A DNA stretch of 64,000 bases from Amycolatopsis vastitatis (GCF_002234595.1 NZ_NMUL01000031.1:1-64000); one strand, 5' to 3'. Counted from the first letter of the stretch, positions 23,938 through 33,104 are shown. Notes: generated by a model not told the origin, from the sequence alone. A program made the numbers and translations.

Positions 23938-24038
23938 CCGGCCGAGCCTGCCTCAGCGGCGCCGTCCTGCCAAGCGGGCGCCGCCGCTCGGGACAGGCAC
24001 CCGTGAAATGCCTCCTGCGCCCGTGCCAGGATGGAACC

Positions 24039-25010
24039 GTGACCCAACCACGCGGATCTGCAGCGAAGTCAGCGGCCCTGTCCGCCGCCCTGTCCGGCGC
24101 GGTCGACTTGTCCGCGCTCAAGGCCCGCGCCGAAGCGGCGCGCAAGCAGCCGGCCCCGCCCGCGGGCGGGCCCGCCCCCTCGGGCGACGGACCGCCGCCG
24201 TCGGGCGAGGCCGTGATCGACGTCACCGAGGCGACCTTCCAGGCCGAGGTCGTGGAGCGGTCCCTGCACCAGCTGGTGGTCGTCGACCTCTGGGCCGAGT
24301 GGTGCGGCCCGTGCAAGCAGCTGTCCCCGGTGCTGGAGCGGATGGCCGCCGAGTCCGGCGGGGCCTGGGTCGTCGCGAAGGTCGACGTCGACGCCAACCC
24401 GCGGATCGCGCAGCTGTTCGGTGCCCAGTCCATCCCGACGATCGTCGCGATCGCCGGCGGCCAGCCGGTCGACGCGTTCTCCGGCGCGCTGCCCGAGCCC
24501 GAGATCCGCAAGTGGATCAACTCGCTCCTGGACGCGCTGCGCGACAAGCTGCCGGGCATCCGCGACGCGGAGGGGGCAGGCGGCCCGGTAGAGGAGCCGG
24601 AGGACCCGCGCTTCACCGAAGCGGAAGAGGCCTTCGAGCGGGGGGACTTCGCCGCCGCGCAGGCCGCGTACGAGCGCATCCTCGACGTCGAACCGGCCAA
24701 CGAGCTGGCGAAGAACGCACTGGCCCAGGTGAGGTTCACCGCCCGCGCGGAGAAGGCGGACCCCGACGCCCGGGCGAAGGCCGACGCCGACCCGTCCGAC
24801 CTGACCGCCCAGCTCGACGCGGCCGACCTGGAGATCGCGGAGAACCAGGTGGAAGCCGGGTTCAAGCGCCTGATCGACGTGGTCCGCCGCACGGCGGGCG
24901 AGGACCGCAACAAGGTCCGCGAGCACCTGGTGGCGTTGTTCGACCTCTTCGACCCGGCCGACGAGCGCGTGATGAAGGCCCGCCGCGACCTGGCCAGCGC
25001 CCTCTTCTAG
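24039..25010 (+). CDS. Thioredoxin-TPR co-chaperone (YbbN/CnoX-like)
   Basis: A 323-residue cytosolic protein. A Pro/Ala-rich N-terminus of about 55 residues leads to a thioredoxin domain (58-170) with WCGPC (Cys89/Cys92) and the cis-proline in SIPTIVA; residues about 195-320 are tetratricopeptide-type helices (EAEEAFERGDFAAAQAAYERIL). This matches YbbN/CnoX, chaperone-linked thioredoxins that protect proteins under oxidation stress; E. coli YbbN lacks the full CxxC, so this one is likely redox-active. GTG 24039 follows a CAGGAT box by six bases, a likely leaderless start. Confidence 0.9.
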   Translation: MTQPRGSAAKSAALSAALSGAVDLSALKARAEAARKQPAPPAGGPAPSGDGPPPSGEAVIDVTEATFQAEVVERSLHQLVVVDLWAEWCGPCKQLSPVLERMAAESGGAWVVAKVDVDANPRIAQLFGAQSIPTIVAIAGGQPVDAFSGALPEPEIRKWINSLLDALRDKLPGIRDAEGAGGPVEEPEDPRFTEAEEAFERGDFAAAQAAYERILDVEPANELAKNALAQVRFTARAEKADPDARAKADADPSDLTAQLDAADLEIAENQVEAGFKRLIDVVRRTAGEDRNKVREHLVALFDLFDPADERVMKARRDLASALF

Positions 25011-25021
25011 AGCCCGGGCCC

Positions 25022-25049
25022 ACGGCCCCCGCCCTCGGGTGGGGGCCGT
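25022..25049 (+). terminator. Terminator after the thioredoxin-like gene
   Basis: ACGGCCCCC (25022-25030) and GGGGGCCGT (25041-25049) form a 9 bp stem, extended inward by GCCC/GGGT, followed by TTTCG. Confidence 0.8.
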
Positions 25050-25165
25050 TTCGCGTGTCAGGGGCCGCGTCAGCCCGGTGACCGGGCGGTGTCAGCCGGG
25101 CGCACGAAGGTGGTTTCCAGCAGACCGGTTCCCACCCGGGGACCACAGTCCAGGAGGTCACCACC

Positions 25166-25831
25166 ATGTCCACGTTCGCCACTCCCGCCCCCATCTCCGC
25201 CGTCGTCGCCGTCCCCGCGGGACGCCTCCACCTGGTCGCCGCCGACCGGGCCGACACCACCGTCGAGATCGTCCCCGCGGACGCCTCGAAGAGCCGCGAC
25301 GTGAAGGTGGCGGAGCAGACGACGGTCGAATACCGCGACGGCGTCCTGCGGGTCGAGGCCTCGGCGAAGAACCAGTACTTCGGCCCCTCCGGGACCATCG
25401 ATGTGACGGTCCACCTGCCCGCCGGCTCCCGCGTCGAGGTCAAGGCGGCCAGTGCCGAACTCCGGACCGCCGGACGGCTCGGCGACGTCGTCGTCGAGAG
25501 CGACCACGGGGCGATCACCCTCGACGAGACCGCGGGCGCCCGCCTCACCACGGCCGCCGGCGACGTCTCGATCGCCCGGCTGACCGGTCCCGCGGAGATC
25601 CGCACCCGCAAGGGCGACATCCGGGTCGCCGAGGCGGTCAGCGGCGCGGTCGTGCTGCGCACCGACGCCGGCGACGTCGAGGTCGGCGCCGCCGCGGGAG
25701 TCTCGGCGTCCCTGGACGCGGGCACGTCCCACGGCCGGATCCGCAACTCGCTCCGGAACGCCGGCGGCACCGCCCAGCTCGCCATCCACGCGAGCACCAG
25801 CGTCGGCGACATCACCGCCCACAGCCTCTGA
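25166..25831 (+). CDS. DUF4097 family beta-strand repeat protein
   Basis: A 221-residue protein made mostly of short parallel beta strands: repeated patterns such as RVEVKAASAELRTAGRLGDV, VESDHGAITLDET, LTTAAGDVSIARL and EIRTRKGDIRVAEA give a beta-helix-like solenoid typical of the DUF4097 (adhesin-like) family. No signal peptide or anchor is seen, so it is probably cytosolic. AGGAGGTCACC precedes ATG 25166. Function unknown. Confidence 0.87.
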   Translation: MSTFATPAPISAVVAVPAGRLHLVAADRADTTVEIVPADASKSRDVKVAEQTTVEYRDGVLRVEASAKNQYFGPSGTIDVTVHLPAGSRVEVKAASAELRTAGRLGDVVVESDHGAITLDETAGARLTTAAGDVSIARLTGPAEIRTRKGDIRVAEAVSGAVVLRTDAGDVEVGAAAGVSASLDAGTSHGRIRNSLRNAGGTAQLAIHASTSVGDITAHSL

Positions 25832-25836
25832 ACAGC

Positions 25837-25868
25837 GCGAAGGCCCTGGCCGTGGTCAGGGCCTTCGC
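25837..25868. terminator. Bidirectional terminator
   Basis: GCGAAGGCCCTG (25837-25848) pairs perfectly with CAGGGCCTTCGC (25857-25868) between convergent DUF4097 and metallopeptidase genes. Confidence 0.85.
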
Positions 25869-25874
25869 TCCGGT

Positions 25875-27317
25875 TCAGGCGTACTGCTTCGAGCAGACCG
25901 ACGAACCTTCGAGGTAACCGCGGCGCAGCGATTCGACCCGGTCGAAACCGCTGTCCGGGCGTTTCCCGTTGACGTCCGCCGACACGAGGCTCTCCGGCTG
26001 CAGGAGGTCCGCGATGGCCTCGTCGAGGTCACCCGCCGAGAGGCGCAGGTCGCCCGGGCGGTTGGTGAACGCCGCCCACGCCCCCACCAGGCAGGCGGTG
26101 CGCAGGCCCGCGTTGGCGTTGTCGATCGACGCGCCGACGCCCTTCTGGATGCCCAGCGCGTACCGCGAAGCGACCTCGGCGAACGCGGCGAAGTCACCCA
26201 TGCCACCCGGGTCCTCGCCCTTCATCTCGGCCGCGCGGTCGATCGGCTGGGCGAGCTGGGCCAGCTTGGCCATGTCGATGCTCACGGAGTTGTCGTCCGG
26301 GCAGTACGACGCGGGCGGCGTGGTCCGGCAGCTGCCGCCGTCGGTGATCTCCGGCCCGGCCACCCCGGCCCGCTTGAACGCCTCGTCGAGGCTCTTCTTC
26401 AGCAGGTCGACGGTCTTGCCGTCGAACTTCGCGTCGCCCTTGCCCTTGTCACCCTTGTCGAACGGCCGCTCGGTGAGCCGCGCCTGGACGTTCTCGGTGG
26501 TCATCCCCGCGCACTCCTTCGGGCCCTTCTCGAACCCGGCCTGGAACGCGTAGGTGCGGTCGAACGCCGTGCCGTGCGCGCCGCGGTCGGCGCCGCTGGT
26601 GCCCGCTTGGTCGCGGATCAGGAACATCGCCGCCATCACCTGGTTCAGGCCTTCGGACGTCGACACCCGGTAGTACTTGCTCTTGTCCTCGGCGACCCAG
26701 CGGAAGTAGCCGCCGGCGAAGCAGTCGGCCTGCTGCTCCTTGACCACGGTCGGGGTGCTCTTGGTCAACCCGGCCTTGTCGCCGAGCCGGTACTGGACGG
26801 CGTGGCCGAACTCGTGCGCCAGCACGACGACCACGGACACCGGGCCGAACCGCTGGCGCAGCATCGGCAGCAGCACGCCGCGGTCCCAGGCCACCGAGTC
26901 GTCGGAGGCGCAGTAGAACGCGTTGACGAGCTTCTTCACGCTGCCGCAGCCGGTTTGTTCGGTGTCGGTCTGCGAGTCGTAGGACAGCAGCGACTTCACC
27001 GGCTCGAACTGCTGCCCGAAGTCGGCGGGCAGCCGCTCGCCCCAGTACGTCTGGACGTCGTCGATCGCGGCGGTGGCGAGCTTGTCGTCCTCGGTGCCCG
27101 CGGCGTTGCGGACGTCGATCTTCGGCGTCGGCGCGTCCGGCTTGAGGCCGCTCTCGAAGTGCGTCACCGGCAGCCCGGCGACGGATCCGGCGCCGGTGTC
27201 CTTCACCGGCCCGCTCCCGGAACCGCCCTTGCCGTCGCACCCGCTCACGGCCACGGCCGCAACCGCCGCAACAGTAAGCAACGCGACCAGCGCGCGCCGT
27301 CGTCCCCCTGGGATCAT
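25875..27317 (-). CDS. Putative neutral zinc metallopeptidase lipoprotein
   Basis: A protein of about 480 residues. The first 26 residues are a lipoprotein signal (RRRALVALLTVAAVAAVAVSGC, Cys27), so it is anchored outside. HEFGHAVQYR (His168, Glu169, His172) is the HExxH zinc site, with KEQQADCFAGGYFRW giving the third ligand region, as in the YpfJ-type neutral zinc metallopeptidases. Cysteines occur in pairs around the core, fitting an extracellular protein. I use ATG 27317; GTG 27344 would add nine residues and cannot be excluded. Substrates unknown. Confidence 0.85.
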   Translation of the reverse strand: MIPGGRRRALVALLTVAAVAAVAVSGCDGKGGSGSGPVKDTGAGSVAGLPVTHFESGLKPDAPTPKIDVRNAAGTEDDKLATAAIDDVQTYWGERLPADFGQQFEPVKSLLSYDSQTDTEQTGCGSVKKLVNAFYCASDDSVAWDRGVLLPMLRQRFGPVSVVVVLAHEFGHAVQYRLGDKAGLTKSTPTVVKEQQADCFAGGYFRWVAEDKSKYYRVSTSEGLNQVMAAMFLIRDQAGTSGADRGAHGTAFDRTYAFQAGFEKGPKECAGMTTENVQARLTERPFDKGDKGKGDAKFDGKTVDLLKKSLDEAFKRAGVAGPEITDGGSCRTTPPASYCPDDNSVSIDMAKLAQLAQPIDRAAEMKGEDPGGMGDFAAFAEVASRYALGIQKGVGASIDNANAGLRTACLVGAWAAFTNRPGDLRLSAGDLDEAIADLLQPESLVSADVNGKRPDSGFDRVESLRRGYLEGSSVCSKQYA

Positions 27318-27450
27318 CTCTCGTTCACTCGCTCTCGTGCCCACCCGTACCCGACGGCAGGACCCTACCCAGGGCCTTCGGGCGGTGTGCGCGTTATCCC
27401 CGAACTACTCCCTGCGCAGGGCGGGCCCCGGCCCGATATCGTCGCTTCCC

Positions 27451-29979
27451 ATGCGTGCAGTCCGCCGGTTCACCGTCCGCGCCAGCCTCCCGGAGTCCCT
27501 GTCCGGACTGGGCGCGCTGGCCACCAACCTGCGCTGGACATGGCACCCGCCTACGCGCGACCTGTTCGCGTCGATGGACGCCGAGCTGTTCAACGCCGTG
27601 CGCGACCCGCTGCGGATGCTCACCGAGCTGCCGCCCGCCCGGCTGGACGAGCTCGCCGTCGACGACGACTTCCTCGCGCGCGCCCGTGCCGCGGCCGAAG
27701 ACCTGGAGAAGTACCTGTCCGAGCCGCGCTGGTACCAGCGCCGCGAGGACCCCGAACTGCCGTCCGCGGTCGCCTACTTCTCGATGGAGTTCGGCGTCAC
27801 CGAAGCGCTGCCGAACTACTCCGGCGGCCTCGGCGTGCTGGCCGGCGACCACCTCAAGGCCGCGTCCGACCTGGGCGTGCCGATGATCGGCGTCGGGCTG
27901 CTCTACCGCAACGGCTACTTCCGGCAGTCGCTGTCGCTCGACGGCTGGCAGGTCGAGCACTACCCGGTGATCGACCCGAACGCGTTCCCCCTCGAGCTGC
28001 TGACCGTGGGCGGGCGGCCGGTGCTGATCGGCGTCGCGATGCCGGGCGGGCGCGAGCTGTGCGCGCAGATCTGGCAAGCCCGCGTCGGGCGGGTGCCGCT
28101 GCTGCTGCTCGACACCGACACCGAGGCCAACGACGAAGACCTGCGCGGCGTCACCGACCGGCTCTACGGCGGCGACGCCGACCACCGGCTGCGGCAGGAG
28201 ATCCTGGCCGGGATCGGCGGGTTTCGCGCGGTCCGGAAGTACTGCGAGCTGACCGGCCACCCGCAGCCGATGGTGTTTCACACGAACGAGGGACACGCGG
28301 GCTTCCTCGGGCTGGAACGGGCGCGCGAGATCGTCCAGGCCGATGGGCTCGCGTTCGACGAGGCCATGCCCGCGGTCCGGGCCGGCACGGTGTTCACCAC
28401 GCACACCCCGGTCAGCGCGGGCATCGACCGGTTCCCGGTGGACCTGGTGCAGCGGTACTTCAACGACGGACGCCTGGTACCGGACATCGACCCGCGGCGC
28501 GTGCTCGCGCTCGGCGCCGAGGACAACCCCGGCTTGTTCAACATGGCGCACATGGGCCTGCGGCTGGCGCAGCGCGCGAACGGCGTGTCCCAGCTGCACG
28601 GACGCGTCACGCGGAAGATGTTCTCCCGGCTGTGGCCCGGGTTCGACCACGACGAGGTGCCGATCTCGTCGGTCACGAACGGCGTCCACGGCCCGACGTG
28701 GGTGGCGCGCGAGCTGAGCACGCTGCTGGGGCGCGAGTGGGGCCTCGACGTCGGCGAGGGCCCGCTGCGCGACGGCGTTTCCGACGCCCAGCTGTGGGAG
28801 CTGCGGCGCGAGCTGCGCGAGAAGCTGGTCCACGAGGTGCGGCGCCGGGTGCGCGCGGCCTGGCTGCAGCGTGGCGCGTCGCCGCTGGAGCTGGGCTGGG
28901 TGGACTCCGTGTTCGACCCGGACGTGCTGACCGTCGGGTTCGCCCGCCGCGTCCCGACGTACAAGCGGCTGACGCTGATGCTGCGCGACCCGGACCGCCT
29001 GCGGACGCTGCTGCTGCACGAGGACCGGCCGATCCAGGTCGTCGTGGCCGGCAAGTCCCACCCGGCCGACGAGAACGGCAAGCAGCTGATCCAGCAGATC
29101 GTCCGGTTCGTCGACGGCGCGGACGTCCGGCACCGGATCGTGTTCCTGCCCGACTACGACATGTCGATGGCGCGGTACCTCTACCGCGGCTGCGACGTCT
29201 GGCTGAACAACCCGGTGCGGCCGCTGGAGGCGTGCGGGACGTCGGGGATGAAGTCGGCGCTGAACGGCGGGCTGAACCTGTCGATCCGCGACGGCTGGTG
29301 GGACGAGTGCTACGACGGCAGCAACGGCTGGGCGATCCCGACCGCCGACGGCGTCACCGACCCGCTGCGCCGCGACGACCTCGAGGCCGCGGCGCTGTAC
29401 GAGCTGCTCGGCCAGCAGATCGCGCCGCTGTTCTACGACCGCTCGGACGGCGGCGTCCCGACGGGCTGGCTGTCGATGGTGTGGCACACGCTGGAGACGC
29501 TGGGCCCGCGCGTGCAGGCGTCCCGGATGGTCCGCGAGTACGTCGACAACGGCTACCTCCCGGCATCCCGGACGGTCGCGGCGGCGACCGGCGACGGCTA
29601 CCGCGGCGCCCTGTCCCTGGCGGACTACCGCACCAAGCTCGAGGTGTCGTGGCCGCGGCTGCGGATCTTCGACTCGGAGCTGCTGGTCGAGGCGTCCGAG
29701 CGCCTGGTCGTCGGCACCGAGGTGACGATCAGGGCGCGGATCGACCTGGCGGGCCTCGATCCGTCCGAAGTGGACATCCAGGCGGTGGTCGGCCGCGTCG
29801 GCGACGACGACGAGCTGCGCGACACGGTGACGGTCCCGATGACCGCCGACGGCATCGGCGCGTTCGCGGCCCGCCTGAAGCTCCCGCGGCCGGGATCGGT
29901 CGGCTACACGGTCCGGGTGCTCCCGAAGCACGGCCTGCTGGCGGCGCCGGCGGAGCTGGCGCGCGTCGTCCTGGCCTGA
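27451..29979 (+). CDS. glgP: Alpha-glucan (glycogen/maltodextrin) phosphorylase
   Basis: An 842-residue phosphorylase of the compact alpha-glucan family (GT35-related), releasing glucose 1-phosphate from glycogen or maltodextrin. An N-terminal DUF3417-type segment (RFTVRASLPESLSGLGALATNLRWTWHP) precedes the catalytic core, with YFSMEFGVTEALPNYSGGLGVLAGDHLKAASDLG and the PLP-lysine region GTSGMKSALNGGLNLSIRDGWWDE. ATG 27451 lies eight bases after TATCGT and has no ribosome site, so it may be leaderless. It stands alone; no other glycogen gene is near. Confidence 0.93.
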   Translation: MRAVRRFTVRASLPESLSGLGALATNLRWTWHPPTRDLFASMDAELFNAVRDPLRMLTELPPARLDELAVDDDFLARARAAAEDLEKYLSEPRWYQRREDPELPSAVAYFSMEFGVTEALPNYSGGLGVLAGDHLKAASDLGVPMIGVGLLYRNGYFRQSLSLDGWQVEHYPVIDPNAFPLELLTVGGRPVLIGVAMPGGRELCAQIWQARVGRVPLLLLDTDTEANDEDLRGVTDRLYGGDADHRLRQEILAGIGGFRAVRKYCELTGHPQPMVFHTNEGHAGFLGLERAREIVQADGLAFDEAMPAVRAGTVFTTHTPVSAGIDRFPVDLVQRYFNDGRLVPDIDPRRVLALGAEDNPGLFNMAHMGLRLAQRANGVSQLHGRVTRKMFSRLWPGFDHDEVPISSVTNGVHGPTWVARELSTLLGREWGLDVGEGPLRDGVSDAQLWELRRELREKLVHEVRRRVRAAWLQRGASPLELGWVDSVFDPDVLTVGFARRVPTYKRLTLMLRDPDRLRTLLLHEDRPIQVVVAGKSHPADENGKQLIQQIVRFVDGADVRHRIVFLPDYDMSMARYLYRGCDVWLNNPVRPLEACGTSGMKSALNGGLNLSIRDGWWDECYDGSNGWAIPTADGVTDPLRRDDLEAAALYELLGQQIAPLFYDRSDGGVPTGWLSMVWHTLETLGPRVQASRMVREYVDNGYLPASRTVAAATGDGYRGALSLADYRTKLEVSWPRLRIFDSELLVEASERLVVGTEVTIRARIDLAGLDPSEVDIQAVVGRVGDDDELRDTVTVPMTADGIGAFAARLKLPRPGSVGYTVRVLPKHGLLAAPAELARVVLA

Positions 29980-30043
29980 CCTGGAGCTGCTCCAGCCCGG
30001 AAATCGCTGCGCACGGCGGGCCGGGCGGCGTTAGGTTGGCCGC

Positions 30044-31030
30044 ATGCGCTTCGGAATGTTCGTCCCGCAGGGCTGGCGGCTCGACCTCGCCGGCATCGAT
30101 CCCGCGGACCACTGGAAGACCATGCTCGGCCTCGCGAAACACGCGGAGGCCGGGCCCTTCGAATCGATCTGGGTCTACGACCACTTCCACACCGTGCCGG
30201 TCCCGACCGAGGAAGCCACGCACGAGGCCTGGTCGCTGATCTCGGCGTTCGCCGCCGCGACGGAGACCGTGCGGCTCGGGCAGATGTGCACCTGCATGGG
30301 GTACCGCAACCCGGCCTACCTCGCGAAGGTCGCCGCGACCGCGGACACCATCTCCGGCGGCCGCGTCGAGATGGGCATCGGCGCCGGCTGGTACGAGCAC
30401 GAGTGGCGCGCCTACGGCTACGGCTTCCCGGGTGCCGGTGAGCGGCTGGGGCAGCTCGACGAGGGCGTGCGGATCATGCGCGACCTCTGGACCACCGGGA
30501 CGTCCACTTTGGACGGCAAGCACTACAAGACCGACGGAGCCATCCTTCGTCCGCTGCCGCCGCAGGAAGGCGGCCTCCCGCTGTGGATCGCCGGCGGCGG
30601 CGAGAAGAAGACGCTCCGGATCGCCGCGAAGTACGCGAAGTACACGAACTTCGCCGGCGACCCGGAGACCTTCACCCGCAAGTCGGAGATCCTCGCCGCG
30701 CACTGCAAGGACGTCGGCACCGACTTCGACGCGATCGTGCGCTCGGCCAACCACAACGTCGTGCTGGGCGAGACCGAAAAGGACGTCCAGGACAAGCTGG
30801 CCTGGCTGAAGTCCCACCTCGAGAAGTACGCTCCGGCGGACGCCGCCGAGCGCTGGCACGGCGTCTTCGTGAACAGCCCGACGACCGGCACACCCGAGCA
30901 GGTCACCGAAAAGCTCGCCGCGATGGGCGAGCTGGGCATGTCCTACGCGATCTTCAACTTCCCTGAAGCCGCGTACGACCGCTCGGGCATCGACCTGTTC
31001 GCGTCCCGGGTCGCCCCGGCGCTGGCCTAA
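30044..31030 (+). CDS. LLM-class F420-dependent oxidoreductase
   Basis: A 328-residue luciferase-like TIM barrel (MRFGMFVPQGWRLDLAG, ESIWVYDHFHTVP, RLGQMCTCMGYRNPAYLAKVAATADTISGGRVEMGIGAGWYEHEW). GAGWYEHEW and the WIAGGGEKKTLRIAAKYA motif are typical of actinobacterial F420-dependent members rather than FMN monooxygenases. Substrate unknown. ATG 30044 lies six bases after TAGGTT, again likely leaderless. Its 3' end overlaps the convergent rhodanese gene by 4 bp. Confidence 0.9.
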   Translation: MRFGMFVPQGWRLDLAGIDPADHWKTMLGLAKHAEAGPFESIWVYDHFHTVPVPTEEATHEAWSLISAFAAATETVRLGQMCTCMGYRNPAYLAKVAATADTISGGRVEMGIGAGWYEHEWRAYGYGFPGAGERLGQLDEGVRIMRDLWTTGTSTLDGKHYKTDGAILRPLPPQEGGLPLWIAGGGEKKTLRIAAKYAKYTNFAGDPETFTRKSEILAAHCKDVGTDFDAIVRSANHNVVLGETEKDVQDKLAWLKSHLEKYAPADAAERWHGVFVNSPTTGTPEQVTEKLAAMGELGMSYAIFNFPEAAYDRSGIDLFASRVAPALA

Positions 31031-31422
31031 GGCACCGCGGGGCTGCCGCCGGTCTGCACAGGCAGGCCGGCGGCAGCCCAGGCGCGGAACCCGCCTTCGA
31101 GGTCCGTCGCGTTGCGCAGTCCCAGCCGTTGCAGGTCCGCCGCCGCGAGACTCGACGAGTAGCCCTCGTTGCACAGCACGACGACCGTCGAATCGGCCGT
31201 CACCCCGGGCAGCCGCCACTCGCTGTCCGGCGCGAGCCGCCACTCCAGGTGGATCCGCTCGACGATCACCGCCCCCGGGATCTCGCCCTCGGCCTGCCGG
31301 TTCGCGAACGGCCGGATGTCGACGAGCAGCGCGCCCGCCTTCTGCAGCTCTTGTGCCCGCGAAGGCCCGGCCCGGTCCAAGCCGGACCGGGCCTGCTCCA
31401 AGACGGCATCGATCGCGCTCAT
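31027..31422 (-). CDS. Rhodanese-like domain protein
   Basis: A 131-residue single-domain rhodanese. The loop VVVLCNEGYSSSLAA holds the active Cys84, LLVDIRPFANRQAEGEIPGAVIVE is the conserved front, and DLEGGFRAWAAAGLPV the C-terminal helix. It probably moves sulfane sulfur, for example from thiosulfate or persulfide, to an acceptor. It overlaps the cysteine dioxygenase gene by ATGA, tying it to cysteine breakdown, where sulfite and persulfides arise. Confidence 0.9.
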   Translation of the reverse strand: MSAIDAVLEQARSGLDRAGPSRAQELQKAGALLVDIRPFANRQAEGEIPGAVIVERIHLEWRLAPDSEWRLPGVTADSTVVVLCNEGYSSSLAAADLQRLGLRNATDLEGGFRAWAAAGLPVQTGGSPAVP

Positions 31423-31964
31423 CCGTGGACGATAGCGGGCAGCGGCGGGATCTCCGCCGGAACGTCGGCGAGCGAGGCGTATTCCCGCGTCGCCACCAGC
31501 GGCGGCGAGTACGCGTGGACGCTCGCCGCGGGCTGGTCGCCGATCCCGGTGACCTGGTGGGCGCGGCCCGCGCCGAAGCCGATGCCTTCGCCGGCCACGT
31601 GCGTGCGGCGCCGGATCGGGCCGCCCGGGTAGCGGTACTCCTCGCCGAGCTCGCCGTGCAGGACGGTGAACGAGCCGGACGCGCCCCCGTGGTCGTGCGG
31701 CTTCGTGTGCTGGCCGGGCAGCCACGACAGCAGCCACAGCTCGACGCCGTCGGTCAGGGCCAGCCGGGCCCACCAGCGGCGATCCTCGTCGAACCGCAGG
31801 ATGCCCCGCAGGCCCGAGGTCAGCTCGGTGGTGACGGTGGTGGTCAGGTCGGCCAGCTCACGCGGGGTCCAGAGCAGCCGCGAAGGGTGCAGCAGCTCGG
31901 GGAGCAGCGGGTCGGTCAGCTGGGGGTGGATTTCGACGGACGGCCGGACGATGGACGTGGTCAA
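31419..31964 (-). CDS. Cysteine dioxygenase type I family protein
   Basis: A 181-residue cupin. LPGQHTKPHDHGGASGSFTVLHGELGEEYRYP carries two iron ligands (His90, His92) and AGRAHQVTG the third (His136), the 3-His site of thiol dioxygenases, which oxidise cysteine (or a related thiol such as mercaptopropionate) to the sulfinic acid. TTG 31964 is supported by GAGGAG seven bases upstream. It is the first enzyme gene of a short operon whose leader encodes a cysteine-ended peptide, and it is cotranslated with a rhodanese. Confidence 0.88.
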   Translation of the reverse strand: MTTSIVRPSVEIHPQLTDPLLPELLHPSRLLWTPRELADLTTTVTTELTSGLRGILRFDEDRRWWARLALTDGVELWLLSWLPGQHTKPHDHGGASGSFTVLHGELGEEYRYPGGPIRRRTHVAGEGIGFGAGRAHQVTGIGDQPAASVHAYSPPLVATREYASLADVPAEIPPLPAIVHG

Positions 31965-32045
31965 CTCGGGTGCTCCTCGCGACGTGGAGTGATCGGGACG
32001 CCGGGGCAGCGCGGCACCGCACGCGTCACATCGGGACGCGAGGGA

Positions 32046-32159
32046 TCAGCGGAGCCGCGCCCGCGTACACCCGGCCGAAGCGACGAGGAGCAGGTCGATC
32101 GCGCGACGGCGCCAGAACGAGCCCCGGGTCACCGGGGTCGTGGGAGCGTCGGCGGACAT
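32046..32159 (-). CDS. Putative cysteine-responsive leader peptide
   Basis: A 37-residue open frame, MSADAPTTPVTRGSFW followed by RRRAIDLLLVASAGCTR and a short basic end. The motif 'RR-x-IDL-x-x-VAS-x-x-C' matches the leader peptides found ahead of sulfur and cysteine genes in actinobacteria, thought to sense cysteine supply by ribosome stalling at the Cys codon. It ends 82 bases before cysteine dioxygenase on the same strand. The ATG follows CACTAT by eight bases. The 82-base gap holds TCGGGACGC twice but no terminator I am sure of. Confidence 0.7.
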   Translation of the reverse strand: MSADAPTTPVTRGSFWRRRAIDLLLVASAGCTRARLR

Positions 32160-32198
32160 GCGGCCGATAGTGCCACAGCCCGCTGCCGGAGACCGGGC

Positions 32199-32217
32199 CG
32201 TTCCACCTCGTGGAACG
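32199..32217. promoter_or_regulatory. Palindrome between leader peptide and ABC ATPase genes
   Basis: CGTTCCAC (32199-32206) and GTGGAACG (32210-32217) with a 3 bp spacer lie 40 bases upstream of the leader peptide and 65 upstream of the ATPase start. A candidate operator; regulator unknown. Confidence 0.5.
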
Positions 32218-32282
32218 CCTCCGACCTGCCCGTTCGCGGTCTCACCCGGGCGGGTGCGCACGCGCGCGCGACGGAAGACAGA

Positions 32283-33104
32283 ATGGGCCTCGTGAGCGAG
32301 CCGATCCAGCCCAGCGAACTTGACGACCTCGTGGTCCGGATGGCCGGTGTCGGCGTCCGCCGGGGGACCAACGACCTCCTCGCCGGCCTCGACTGGACCG
32401 TGGAACTGGACGAGCGCTGGGTGGTGCTCGGCCCGAACGGCGCGGGCAAGACCACCCTGCTGCGCCTCGCCGCGGCCGAACTGCACCCGACCACCGGCGA
32501 GGTCGACCTGCTCGGCGAGCGGATCGGCCGGGTCAACATCTTCGACCTGCGCCCCCGCATCGGCTTCACCTCGGCCGCCATCGCCCAGCGCGTGCCGGGC
32601 GACGAGCTGGTCAAGGACGTCGTGGTCAGCGCCGGGTACGCGGTGCTCGGCCGCTGGCGTGAGGAATACGACACCCTCGACACCGGCCGCGCGACCGAGC
32701 TGCTCGAAGCGATGGGCATCGGGCAGCTCGCCGAGCGCACCTTCGGCACGCTGTCCGAAGGCGAGCGCAAGCGCGCGCTGATCGCCCGGTCGCTGATGAC
32801 CGACCCCGAGATGCTGCTGCTCGACGAGCCCGCCGCCGGTCTCGACCTGGGTGGCCGCGAGGACCTCGTCGCGCGGCTGTCCGAACTGGCCCTCGACCCG
32901 GACGCGCCGGCGCTCGTGCTGGTCACCCACCACGTCGAGGAGATCCCGCCGGGGTTCACCCACGCGCTGCTCCTGCGCGACGGCCACGCGGTGGTGTCCG
33001 GGCTCGTCGACGACGTCATCACCAGCGAAAACCTGTCGAAGACGTTCGACCAGGACCTGGTGCTGGAGCGCTCCGGGGACCGGTTCTTCGCCCGCCGTCG
33101 CTAG
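32283..33104 (+). CDS. Stand-alone ABC transporter ATPase (YlmA-type)
   Basis: A 273-residue ATPase: Walker A GPNGAGKTT, an unusual Q-loop region (RIGFTSAAIAQRVPGDELVKDVVVSAGYAVLGRW), signature LSEGERKRALIARS, Walker B MLLLDEPAAGLDLGG and switch His in VLVTHHVEEIPP. No permease is encoded next to it. The layout resembles the ylmA group, whose partner is unknown. GTG 32292 is a possible shorter start. Confidence 0.88.
   Translation: MGLVSEPIQPSELDDLVVRMAGVGVRRGTNDLLAGLDWTVELDERWVVLGPNGAGKTTLLRLAAAELHPTTGEVDLLGERIGRVNIFDLRPRIGFTSAAIAQRVPGDELVKDVVVSAGYAVLGRWREEYDTLDTGRATELLEAMGIGQLAERTFGTLSEGERKRALIARSLMTDPEMLLLDEPAAGLDLGGREDLVARLSELALDPDAPALVLVTHHVEEIPPGFTHALLLRDGHAVVSGLVDDVITSENLSKTFDQDLVLERSGDRFFARRR

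Noticed and set aside
26574..30239. 1221-codon frame across metallopeptidase, glgP and the oxidoreductase
   Set aside because: Crosses gene boundaries and a promoter; composition is of a shadow frame.
32283..33104. ATPase as part of a sulfur transporter with the leader peptide operon
   Set aside because: It is on the opposite strand, has its own start region and no permease or binding protein is adjacent.
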